IMG/VR virus record: IMGVR_UViG_3300025151_000019
Span: 1 to 64,000 of that record
DNA length: 64,000 nucleotides
Direction: 5' to 3' (one strand)
Source of the DNA: a virus
Part shown: piece by piece, positions 8,406-16,994 of the stretch
Layout of the letters: every line of letters starts with the position of its first letter
Position numbering within the stretch: the first letter of the stretch is position 1
Program-made: the position numbers and the translations under genes
The notes under the pieces: model-generated
Told to the model about the DNA's origin: nothing
Database searches by the model: none
What the model saw: only the letters and a program-made list of their open reading frames with translations

Positions 8406-10925
8406 ATGAATATTATTAATTTTAGTAGAAAAATTAGAAAGGAACTATTAAGAATTTCTAGACTTGGTTCTTTGGAAGGCCCAAAAACAGAAGAGTTATT
8501 AGATTTAATTAATGAAAAATTAGAAGAAAAAATTACAATAGACCAATTATATAGAATTTTGAAAAATGTTAGAAGTTATGATGCAATAATGTCAGTGCTT
8601 TTTAATTTAGAAAGTGGTGGAGAAGATGGTGCAATTTCTGATGGTTTTACTTTTGATGGTAAATTTCTAAAAGAATATAGAATGTCTTCTTCTATTTGGA
8701 AAATGCCTTCTGAATTTGTTAGAATTGTTAATGAAACCAGAACAATTAAACCTTCATTAAAAGCCTTAGAAGAAAAAGAGCAAATTTTAGCCCATATTGA
8801 AAGTGCAAAAAAATATAGAAAAAATGATATTGTTGAAATTGAAATACCTCCAGAATTTTTAACTGCTCTTGAAAGAGTTAAGGAAAGTCTTGATACAGAA
8901 GTAGGAGAAGATTTTAAAGATAGAGAGGTTCCTAGTTTTGAATCACTAATTGCACTTAAGAAAAGTTTGACAGAAATTTCTGCTATTCCAACTGAAATGA
9001 GAAAAAAATACTACGAATATTGGGAAGATAAAGAAAGAGCATTTGTCAGATTAACTGAAGTGGTTAAGGATGTTATGGAAGAAATATTTCAAGGTGGAAC
9101 TTATTCTAATGTAGAGGCTGACCCAGAATCAGAAGAGAGTGTATATAGTGAAACATCTCAAAGACAATTAGAAGAACTAACTAAGGTGGGCGTTCTACCA
9201 TCATATATTTTAAAGTTTAGTCCAATTATTGCAAGAGAATATCCCGATTCAACTAAAAGTGTCATGTTGCTAAAAGATTTCTTAAATATGGTTGGTAGAG
9301 AAGTTCCCAGAAAGTATAAAAATTTACTACCTAACGAAGAAATAGTTAGCCAGATGGGGGTTTCCTATGATTATAACCCAGAAACGGGTGAATTAGAAGG
9401 GTCTACTGATACTAATTTAGATGAAGAACTTGCCGATGCGTTAGAGCAATTAGATGCTTTAAAGGAAGATATTAAAATTGACCCACTATTTTCTATTTTG
9501 GTAAAAAATAAAAAGGTTCCTTACGCAATTAATAAAAAGATTTTGGACCAAACATTAGAACTAATTAGAGAAGAATTAGACTTGTCTGGTTTAAATGAAT
9601 TTCAAGAAGATATTCAGGAACTATTAGATAAAGAAATTGATACTTTTATTGATAGTTATAAAGATACTTATTCAGTAGACGCTACTGAATATTACATGCC
9701 TATGATGGATTCATCAACAGTTTTATCCCACTTTAACAAGTTTAAAGATTTAACTATTACTGTTTCTTATTTTAATAAGGGTGTAATTAATGATAAGACA
9801 TTTACAAGATATTCTGACGCTGTTAAGTTTGTAAATGAGAATACTGAAAAGTTTTTCTGTAATGTAGTTGATATTTTAGAAATTGATTTAAGAAGTGCAC
9901 CTATGTTAGAGAAACCAAGAAGCGGAAAGGAGGGAACTCCAAAATATTTTAGAGGTGGCGATGTTGTTCCAAGACCTACTAAATCACCTCAAGTCGTAGA
10001 AAATAAAGTTGAAGCGTATAGAGAAATTCTTGACAGTATTGTAGATTATTATATTGACCCGCTATCAGGTTCTATGATTCTCCTTGAAGATACACCTGAA
10101 TTTTTCTCACATAAATGCTTCCGAGATTTACCTATCATTCTTACTAAAAATCCTATCGTCTTAGCGGAAAAGGCTATGCTTGAAGGTATTGAACCAATTG
10201 CAGATAAGAACGACTACAACAAAATTTCTGAATTGTTAAGAACTCTTGAAAATCCAGATGATGTGGTCTATAACGATAGATTAGTTAATTTATTTGAGGA
10301 TGCATTAGATTCTTACATTAAGTTCTGGACTTTGGTTGCTGTTAAAACAAATGAAGATGAATTTTCATTAAGAGATACATTAAAAGATGCAAAAATTGTT
10401 CTTGGTGATGCTCTTTATGAAATTGCTAAATTAACCGAATCTGAAGAAGCATTGGAAAGAGAAACATTCCGTGATGAACCCCTCTCATTTTGGAACAGAG
10501 AACAAAAAAAGAAGAAAGTTACTATTAGAGGACTTTTACCACTTCTCGGTCAAAAGTCATGGAAGACATATGTGGTTAATCAGAACAATAGAGAAAGAGG
10601 AACTAAAGCCGCCTATGATAGATTAGTTAAACTGTTAAAGGAGAGCGATTTAAAGTTAGCAGGTGATTTAACTATTGCTATGTTAGAGGCTACCGATATG
10701 CTTAGAAAAATGGAAGGCTTAACGATATACAATGCAAAGAAGGATATTACAGATATTGACGACTTAGATTATGTTATTAATAAAATTAGAAAGGAACATA
10801 ACATTGACCTTTATGGTGTAGACATTTATAACATTGTTAAATCACAGTCTTCCTTTAATGATATTGGTAATACATTTGGTTTGTCTTCCGAAATTATCTA
10901 TAAAATTAAGGGGCTATTTAGATGA
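8406..10925 (+). CDS. Large charged helical protein of unknown function
   Basis: An 839-residue protein starting MNIINFSRKIRKELL. The ATG at 8406 follows GGGTGATTAAA, which is a better start than the in-frame GTG at 8397. The protein is helical and highly charged with long Ile/Leu-poor stretches, and no motif is recognised. It overlaps the next gene by four bases. Like its neighbour upstream it is unusually long for a protein outside the tail block. It may be an inner-capsid or DNA-ejection protein; this is inference. Confidence 0.7.
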   Translation: MNIINFSRKIRKELLRISRLGSLEGPKTEELLDLINEKLEEKITIDQLYRILKNVRSYDAIMSVLFNLESGGEDGAISDGFTFDGKFLKEYRMSSSIWKMPSEFVRIVNETRTIKPSLKALEEKEQILAHIESAKKYRKNDIVEIEIPPEFLTALERVKESLDTEVGEDFKDREVPSFESLIALKKSLTEISAIPTEMRKKYYEYWEDKERAFVRLTEVVKDVMEEIFQGGTYSNVEADPESEESVYSETSQRQLEELTKVGVLPSYILKFSPIIAREYPDSTKSVMLLKDFLNMVGREVPRKYKNLLPNEEIVSQMGVSYDYNPETGELEGSTDTNLDEELADALEQLDALKEDIKIDPLFSILVKNKKVPYAINKKILDQTLELIREELDLSGLNEFQEDIQELLDKEIDTFIDSYKDTYSVDATEYYMPMMDSSTVLSHFNKFKDLTITVSYFNKGVINDKTFTRYSDAVKFVNENTEKFFCNVVDILEIDLRSAPMLEKPRSGKEGTPKYFRGGDVVPRPTKSPQVVENKVEAYREILDSIVDYYIDPLSGSMILLEDTPEFFSHKCFRDLPIILTKNPIVLAEKAMLEGIEPIADKNDYNKISELLRTLENPDDVVYNDRLVNLFEDALDSYIKFWTLVAVKTNEDEFSLRDTLKDAKIVLGDALYEIAKLTESEEALERETFRDEPLSFWNREQKKKKVTIRGLLPLLGQKSWKTYVVNQNNRERGTKAAYDRLVKLLKESDLKLAGDLTIAMLEATDMLRKMEGLTIYNAKKDITDIDDLDYVINKIRKEHNIDLYGVDIYNIVKSQSSFNDIGNTFGLSSEIIYKIKGLFR

Positions 10926-11788
10926 GGGGAATTAGAACAGAAGTCTATCCCGTTCCTGCGGGTGATTCTTTTGAAGAAGGTGGAGAAACCTTTACCGTTG
11001 TTGGTCCGTTAAGTGAACCACAATTTATTGAATTAGGCAATAGATGGCCGAAGGCTAATAGAAGACCAAGAGGCAGACCTGATGCTAATTTTACTTTCAG
11101 TAGTGATGAAAATTATATTTGGACAATTGTTGATGAGTTTGGATATTTCGTTGCTAAAGCAGGTGTAGCAGTATTAGATGATGTTATAGGGGATGCAGGG
11201 GCATTTACAGTAGGAGGAATGGGTAAGCACCCTGAAATGTATGGAGAGGATGCTAACTATCAAGGTAGAGGATTCAATACTAAATTAGACGAATACAGAA
11301 TGCCGTTCATTAGAAACTTAGCAGAAGAAAGAAAAATTCCTATTGTTTTTGATTTGTCAAACGATTCAGAAAATAGACTTGCTAAGTATCAAAGAATGGG
11401 TTTTGAAACGCTGAGTGCTAATGATGAAAAGCACCCAAATATACCTGAAAGACATTATAATACTCTCAAGGCAAAAGGTAGAACTTATGCTATTTATGTT
11501 CCAGAAAGTATGAAAGAAGATAAGGCTATGAAAAAGGCTTGGGAAATTTTAAAAATTATGCCGTTAGTAAAGCCTCCAAATGTAAGACAAATACAACAAA
11601 TAAGAACACATGACCCCTCTCCCCAAGAAATGCAAATACAGTTTGATAAAAGTAAAGAAAAGAATGAAAAATGTGATTATTGTCATAGACCTCCTGTTTT
11701 AGATTGTAGGGCATGTGGACAAAAATTATGTTTTAGACATTTATCTAAGCCTTGCACAACAGGCGAAGGTGATTACCGATACGGGTGA
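10922..11788 (+). CDS. GNAT-like acetyltransferase fused to AN1-like zinc finger, with AWEILK tag
   Basis: A 288-residue fusion. Residues about 60-195 look like a GNAT N-acetyltransferase: an acetyl-CoA loop-like YQGRGF near 113, then NDSENRLAKYQRMGFE near 147-162, the typical late GNAT motif. Residues 203-211 read MKKAWEILK, the local tryptophan tag. Residues 251-278 form an AN1-like zinc finger with C251, C254, C262, C265, C270, H273 and C278. The protein could acetylate a host or viral protein, or DNA-bound substrate, with the finger as targeting domain. The substrate is unknown. It overlaps the upstream gene by four bases. Confidence 0.65.
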   Translation: MRGIRTEVYPVPAGDSFEEGGETFTVVGPLSEPQFIELGNRWPKANRRPRGRPDANFTFSSDENYIWTIVDEFGYFVAKAGVAVLDDVIGDAGAFTVGGMGKHPEMYGEDANYQGRGFNTKLDEYRMPFIRNLAEERKIPIVFDLSNDSENRLAKYQRMGFETLSANDEKHPNIPERHYNTLKAKGRTYAIYVPESMKEDKAMKKAWEILKIMPLVKPPNVRQIQQIRTHDPSPQEMQIQFDKSKEKNEKCDYCHRPPVLDCRACGQKLCFRHLSKPCTTGEGDYRYG

Positions 11789-11792
11789 TTAA

Positions 11793-12095
11793 ATGAGTTG
11801 GGAAAAAATATTAAAAAATAAGGAAATTGATGTAGGTAGACAATATGCTGAAGAAGATATGATTGAATTTGATTTAAAAAAACTATTTCAAAATCGTTAT
11901 TTAATAAGAGACAGTAGTAGGCAGCGAGCAAATATAGATGGTTCAATAGAATTCCATATTATTTTAAGAGAAATTAAAAGAAAATACCCCAATATGACAC
12001 CAGATAGACTTAGAAATTATTTAAATAAATTTGAATATTATGGTCCTACTGAAACAAGAGATGGAAGACGAGATGTTTATTTTACTATGAGGTAG
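11793..12095 (+). CDS. Small protein with N-terminal MSWEKILK tag
   Basis: A 100-residue basic protein beginning MSWEKILKNKEID, with a compact domain at about residues 45-100 (a helix followed by a strand pair) that could be a small winged-helix fold. The ATG follows GGGTGATTAA, part of the previous stop. It lies directly upstream of the large terminase. Family unknown. Confidence 0.7.
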   Translation: MSWEKILKNKEIDVGRQYAEEDMIEFDLKKLFQNRYLIRDSSRQRANIDGSIEFHIILREIKRKYPNMTPDRLRNYLNKFEYYGPTETRDGRRDVYFTMR

Positions 12096-12104
12096 TGAGG
12101 AATA

Positions 12105-13520
12105 ATGGATTTACTAACCGAAATGGATTTAGAAATGTCAAAGGGAAACTTCCCTTATTTCTTTGAAAAGGTTCTTGGATATGAATTAGCAGACTTTCAT
12201 CAAGAATGGTTAGACCTTGTAAATAACACATCACGAACAGTTATTATTTGTTCACGCGACCACGGCAAATCTGTTTTCTTTCATTCGTGGTGTGTTTATC
12301 AATTATGTTTTCAAGAACCACCATATCAAATGCTATACATTTCATCAAACCATAAACAGACAATGGTTCACATGAAAGACATTGACCGTATGTTCACAAA
12401 CATTCCTCAATTGAAAAAGTTCAAACCGAGAGGTGGGTGGGCGGTTGGTGCTATGCGTTTAACAAACGGTAATGAAATTCTTGAGCGTTCTGTTGGTTCT
12501 CAAATTCGTGGTCTTCACCCTCAAGAAATTATTATTGACGACCCTCTAAAAGAGTTCAGCATGACGGCTATTCAAAGAGTTACTGATTGGTTTTGGGGAG
12601 ATATGATTCCTACACTTCACCATACCGCTTCACTTAGAATGGTAGGGACACCATTTACTTACACAGATATTTTCGTGCAGTTAGAAGAAAACCCTGCATA
12701 CAATGTAGAAAGATACCCTGCTGTTAAACCTGATGGAACAGCACTTTGGCCTAATCGCTGGAGTCTTGAAATGCTTGAAGAGAGAAAGATTGAAATTGGT
12801 TCATCCAAGTTCACAAGAGAATATCTTTGCGTTCCTATCAGCACCAACACTATGCTTTTTCACCCTGATGCTATCAAAGCGTGTAAGAATGACTATGCTT
12901 CGCTTGAGAGCGTTTGTAGGGAGGGCTACCGCTACTTCATAGGATATGACCCTGCTATTTCATCAAATGGAGACTATACGGTGATGATGGTTTTAGAGGT
13001 GGATGATGATATGAATAAACAGGTTGTTCATATGCTTAGAGCAAAGGGTCTTGATTTTAGAGAACACATTAATCATGTAATGGAACTTTGTAGAAGATAC
13101 AAACCAGAAATTGTCATGATTGAAACAAATACATTTGCAAAGGCATTTGCTATGGAACTAAAAAATATCTCGGATTTTCCCGTCAAGGAATTTACAATGA
13201 GCCGAAAGAAAAAGGAAGAGATTATCCTTAACTTACAAATGAATATTGACAATGGGAAGATTGTTTTTCCCATGCAAAACGAAACATCAAGAAATGTTTC
13301 TAATCAAATTATCCAAGAATTAGGTGCTTTTGGAATTAACGCTCACGGTAAAATTGAAGGTGTTGGGGCGCATGACGATATTGTTATTGCGTTGGCTTTG
13401 GCTAACTATGCGACCAAATCCTTTAGCGATACCTTTTTAGACATTGATAGTAGTGGACTATTTAACAGCCCTACTACAACACCGCAGAAGGGAGGTGGAT
13501 TTTATGGTATTAATCTATAA
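12105..13520 (+). CDS. terL: Terminase large subunit (DNA packaging motor)
   Basis: A 471-residue protein with both TerL domains. The ATPase has Walker A SRDHGKS (K55) and Walker B IIIDDP (D145, D146). The RNase H-like nuclease has FIGYDPAIS (about residue 281), IVMIETN (about 340) and the GAHDDIVIALALA motif near 425. It pumps viral DNA into proheads through the portal and cuts it. Length is normal for the family and the gene appears intact. Its end overlaps the next gene by 17 bases. The start ATG follows GTGAGGAATA. Confidence 0.95.
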   Translation: MDLLTEMDLEMSKGNFPYFFEKVLGYELADFHQEWLDLVNNTSRTVIICSRDHGKSVFFHSWCVYQLCFQEPPYQMLYISSNHKQTMVHMKDIDRMFTNIPQLKKFKPRGGWAVGAMRLTNGNEILERSVGSQIRGLHPQEIIIDDPLKEFSMTAIQRVTDWFWGDMIPTLHHTASLRMVGTPFTYTDIFVQLEENPAYNVERYPAVKPDGTALWPNRWSLEMLEERKIEIGSSKFTREYLCVPISTNTMLFHPDAIKACKNDYASLESVCREGYRYFIGYDPAISSNGDYTVMMVLEVDDDMNKQVVHMLRAKGLDFREHINHVMELCRRYKPEIVMIETNTFAKAFAMELKNISDFPVKEFTMSRKKKEEIILNLQMNIDNGKIVFPMQNETSRNVSNQIIQELGAFGINAHGKIEGVGAHDDIVIALALANYATKSFSDTFLDIDSSGLFNSPTTTPQKGGGFYGINL

Positions 13521-14904
13521 GGCTGAAGACCCTATTGATGTTGAGGAACTTGAAGAAAATCTCAATCAGGTTAAAAGAGTTGAAGAACAAAAAAAGGTTC
13601 TTGACGATTCTGTTAAACCTGTAAAAGATAAACTAAAGAATCAATTATCAAAAGGTAATATAAACGAATGGTTGGTAAAACAATATGGAAATGAAATTGA
13701 TATTGTTAAGAATATTTCTAAGGAATTAAATATTAATTTAACTGAGGCTACAAAATATATTGCGCCTCTACCTGTTGAACCTCTAATTGAAGGTAAGACT
13801 ATCCCTTCATTAGTTAAAGAACTAAGAACTATGAGAAGAAAGTTAAAAGGTGCACAAAGAGACACTTTAACAAAAGGTATAGACCATTTAATTACGGCTT
13901 ATGAGCAACATTTACAAAAATCATTAGATACAATTTATTGGTTAAAACCTTATCAGTTAGGTTTTAAGAAAATGGGACATAACCCCACACAAATTCAAAA
14001 ATTATACAACATTAAGGATGGTGAAACAAGAAGTAAAATTATTGAACTCTGTTGTAAAATGTGGGAAACTGATTTAGAGAAAAAGAGTTTAGATTATGGA
14101 ACTGATTATTCTAATTATCATAATAATTTTAACGAGGCTAAAAAAGAATTAAGAAAGTTATTAAAAAATATTCCACATCAATCACTTAGAGATTCAAAAA
14201 AGGATATGATTCAAAAAAGTGTTTTTGAAATTATTTCTAATAATCAGGGGTTATCAGCAAGTGAAGTTCATTCCAGACTAAGCCCTTCTCATTCTAAAAT
14301 TTCTACACCTCAATCTATTTCAAAGGTTTTAAAGAAAATAAATGCTACAAAAGTTAATAGTGAATATTACTTAATTAACAATATTATCAAAAAGGATTTG
14401 TATTCTTATGTTGCTGGCTTTATTGATTCTGATGGCTTTATTACAATGGATGCTTCGTTATCACCAAGAATCGGTATGATTGCTACGGGTAATAGGGGAA
14501 GAGCATTCTTTGAAGAATTAGAAAAAGAGTTAAAATGTGGCCGCCTACACCTTGACCAAAAGGTTGGAGAAAATAACAGAAGTCAGCACAGGCTTAACTT
14601 TTACAAACAGGATGATATTCTTCATGTTCTTGAAAAGTGCCTTCCTCACCTTAGAATGAAGCACACGCAGGGCAAGTTAATTCAGGAGGCTATTAGAATT
14701 AAGAAGAACTTCAAGAAGGCAGATTGGGCTAAGCCGAGACTTGGTGAGATTTTTAAATTAATCAAGTATGAAAATTGGAAGGACTCGGTTACTCAAGGTC
14801 CAAAGGAATTTAAAAAATATGGAATTGACCCCGAAGTAGTAGTTAAATACCATGATAATTCTAAAATGCAACTAATGGATAGTCTTGAAAGTGGGGTGGA
14901 ATGA
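13504..14904 (+). CDS. LAGLIDADG homing-endonuclease-like protein with helical N-terminal domain
   Basis: A 466-residue protein; the ATG at 13504 has a strong GGGAGGTGG binding site inside the end of the terminase gene. Residues about 1-230 are helical and unrecognised. Residues about 238-297 look like a winged helix. Residues about 300-420 contain one LAGLIDADG motif (YVAGFIDSDGFI), with its acidic residues retained, followed by the usual alpha/beta pattern. A single-motif enzyme would act as a dimer. Standing between terminase and portal, it could be a free-standing homing endonuclease, or a domesticated form acting in packaging or DNA cutting. Neither neighbour is interrupted, so it is not an intein. 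Confidence 0.8.
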   Translation: MVLIYKAEDPIDVEELEENLNQVKRVEEQKKVLDDSVKPVKDKLKNQLSKGNINEWLVKQYGNEIDIVKNISKELNINLTEATKYIAPLPVEPLIEGKTIPSLVKELRTMRRKLKGAQRDTLTKGIDHLITAYEQHLQKSLDTIYWLKPYQLGFKKMGHNPTQIQKLYNIKDGETRSKIIELCCKMWETDLEKKSLDYGTDYSNYHNNFNEAKKELRKLLKNIPHQSLRDSKKDMIQKSVFEIISNNQGLSASEVHSRLSPSHSKISTPQSISKVLKKINATKVNSEYYLINNIIKKDLYSYVAGFIDSDGFITMDASLSPRIGMIATGNRGRAFFEELEKELKCGRLHLDQKVGENNRSQHRLNFYKQDDILHVLEKCLPHLRMKHTQGKLIQEAIRIKKNFKKADWAKPRLGEIFKLIKYENWKDSVTQGPKEFKKYGIDPEVVVKYHDNSKMQLMDSLESGVE

Positions 14905-16544
14905 TGGGTCTTAGAGATTACTTAGGAGGCTTTGTTAAGCGACGAACCCCTACGCCAAACCAAAAAGAAGTCTACAATTTAGGCATTCAGGAAAAAAGAA
15001 ATATTCAGCACATTGTTGGACCTGTTCTTTATGATGTTGCTAATCAATCAACCATTGTTAGAACTTGTATTACTCAATTAAAAACTGAAATTTTCCGAAG
15101 AGGATTTGAATGGAAAAAAGCATTCTACAAAATTTGTAATAAGTGTGATACTAAGCATGAAAAAGAAACTGATGTTTGTAGAAATTGTGGTTCTAAAGAT
15201 TTGAGAGTTCCCTCTCAAGACCAAATTAATTACGCTGAAAAATTCTTTGATGGATATATTAACAGGTCAGAACAAAAATTAATTGATGTTCTAAAAGAAA
15301 TTGAAACTGATTTAAATATTGCTGATGATGCATATTTAATCTTAGTTAAGGAATATTATCTTGATGATAAGGGAAATGTTGTTCTTCATAAAATTAAAGA
15401 AATGTATAGGGGCGACCCATTAACTATGTATATTGATATTGATGAGGAAGGAGATAGAGGTGAAGCACATTATACTTGTATTACACATAGAGAAATTTAT
15501 GATACCGACTCATTAGCAAGGTGTCCTGTTTGTGATTGTAAATTACACCCTGTTCATTATATTAATAGAGTTCACGGAAAAGACCAATACTTTACAAAGG
15601 ATGAAGTTATCCATCTTAGCAAATACAACCCCTCAAGACTTTACGGCTTCTCTCCTATTTTGACGCTATGGAGTCATATTACTACTCTTATTGCTATGGA
15701 AAATTATGTCAATACTTCTTATACTAAAGCGAGAGCACCAAGAGGTATTCTTGCCGTTCAAACCAATAACATGGAATCTCTTGTTAAATATTGGAAGGGC
15801 GTTAAGGAAAAGTTAGAGAAAGACCCTCACTATATTCCTATTATGGGTATTGAAACCGATGGTGGTTCAAGAGGTTCAATTGAATGGGTTCAGTTTATGA
15901 ACACATTAAAAGAGATGGACTACATCAATGTTAAGGATGATTTGAGAGATAGAATTGGTGCTTTCTACGGAGTCAGTAAAATTTTCCAAGGAGATACCGC
16001 TACAAGTGGTGGTTTAAACAACGAAGGTATGCAGATTTTAGTTACTAATCGTTCTGTTGAATTAGCACAAAATGTCTATAATCAATACTTATTCCCATTC
16101 CTTCTAAAGCAATTTGGAATTACAGATTGGACTTTAACGCTACTGCGTTCTGAAGAAGAGGACAATGTGGCTGAATTAAGAAGAAGGGAAATTGAAATTA
16201 ATATTGCAGCCCAAATTAAAAATCTTGGGTTTGAAGTTGATATGGATGAAGATGGAAACTTTATTTATTCTAAACCTTTACCAAAGGAAGAACAACCTAT
16301 GGAAAGAGTCGGCGGTGGAGAGAAAGTTGAAACAGACCCATACGCAGGAACAAATATTGATGCCTCACAATTAGGACAGATGCAAGAACAGATGATGCAA
16401 GGAGGGTCTAAACCACAAGAAAACCCACCAGCAACGAGAAATAAACCATCTATGAGCGTTGGTCCTCCTAATAGAAATATGGGATTGCCGAGAGAAGCGG
16501 CAAATAATAATGTAGATAGAAGAACAGAAAGAAGAGTTGGTTAA
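14901..16544 (+). CDS. Portal protein with two zinc-ribbon inserts
   Basis: A 547-residue portal of the HK97/SPP1 type. It sits after the terminase and has the family's central region, including RLYGFSPI and the late VTNRSVELAQNVYNQ helix. It should form the dodecameric ring at one capsid vertex through which DNA enters and leaves. Unusual are two cysteine clusters: C79, C82, C93 and C96 form a classic ribbon; C193, H196, C208 and C211 form a second. The C terminus (about 470-547) is Gln/Pro/Gly-rich and disordered. The start overlaps the preceding stop (ATGA). Confidence 0.88.
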   Translation: MMGLRDYLGGFVKRRTPTPNQKEVYNLGIQEKRNIQHIVGPVLYDVANQSTIVRTCITQLKTEIFRRGFEWKKAFYKICNKCDTKHEKETDVCRNCGSKDLRVPSQDQINYAEKFFDGYINRSEQKLIDVLKEIETDLNIADDAYLILVKEYYLDDKGNVVLHKIKEMYRGDPLTMYIDIDEEGDRGEAHYTCITHREIYDTDSLARCPVCDCKLHPVHYINRVHGKDQYFTKDEVIHLSKYNPSRLYGFSPILTLWSHITTLIAMENYVNTSYTKARAPRGILAVQTNNMESLVKYWKGVKEKLEKDPHYIPIMGIETDGGSRGSIEWVQFMNTLKEMDYINVKDDLRDRIGAFYGVSKIFQGDTATSGGLNNEGMQILVTNRSVELAQNVYNQYLFPFLLKQFGITDWTLTLLRSEEEDNVAELRRREIEINIAAQIKNLGFEVDMDEDGNFIYSKPLPKEEQPMERVGGGEKVETDPYAGTNIDASQLGQMQEQMMQGGSKPQENPPATRNKPSMSVGPPNRNMGLPREAANNNVDRRTERRVG

Positions 16545-16545
16545 A

Positions 16546-16767
16546 ATGAACTGGGAAAATATTAAGAAAGAAATTAGAAGAAAACCTCCTACTAAAGTAG
16601 CGGGTGGTGCAGACCAAGAATTAGAAGAAACCATGTCAGAAGACAATAGAGAACTAATTGCTAATACAAGAAGAAGCACTTTACAGGCAATTTATAAAAT
16701 TTTAAAGGATATGGGTGAAGAAGAACTTGTTAAAATTTTAGAAGAAAGACTTAAGGGGATGGAATAA
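16546..16767 (+). CDS. Small helical protein with N-terminal MNWENIKK tag
   Basis: A 73-residue charged helical protein beginning MNWENIKKEIRRK, a variant of the tryptophan tag. Its start follows the portal stop by one base. The second half (about 35-73) is a predicted helix-hairpin rich in Glu, Leu and Lys. Family unknown; possibly an internal or scaffold-associated virion protein. Confidence 0.65.
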   Translation: MNWENIKKEIRRKPPTKVAGGADQELEETMSEDNRELIANTRRSTLQAIYKILKDMGEEELVKILEERLKGME

Positions 16768-16992
16768 ATGAATAAAGATATTATTAATAGAAAATTAAAT
16801 GCAGCAAAAGAACAAATTGAGCGTTTGGCTAAGACTGTTAATCAGCAACCAAGAGAACCAAAGCAGACTGTTAATACAGTTCCTGCTGGTGTTCAGGAAC
16901 ACCCACCAGTAAATGAAGGAATTAATCAACAATCAGTTCCTGGATTTATTACGGGTGGACCAAAATTTAATAAGAAAATGAAGGAAGTTTAA
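16768..16992 (+). CDS. Small helical/Pro-Gln-rich protein
   Basis: A 74-residue protein. Residues 1-25 form an amphipathic helix, and the rest is rich in Gln, Pro, Asn and Val and looks disordered. The ATG follows the previous stop directly. No tag and no family are recognised. Co-transcribed with portal and neighbouring small genes. Confidence 0.6.
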   Translation: MNKDIINRKLNAAKEQIERLAKTVNQQPREPKQTVNTVPAGVQEHPPVNEGINQQSVPGFITGGPKFNKKMKEV

Positions 16993-16994
16993 TT

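Noticed and set aside
13504-14904. LAGLIDADG region as an intein or intron in terminase or portal
   Set aside because: The terminase and portal proteins are both complete with all motifs, the LAGLIDADG gene has its own ribosome binding site and start, and no intein splice motifs are seen.
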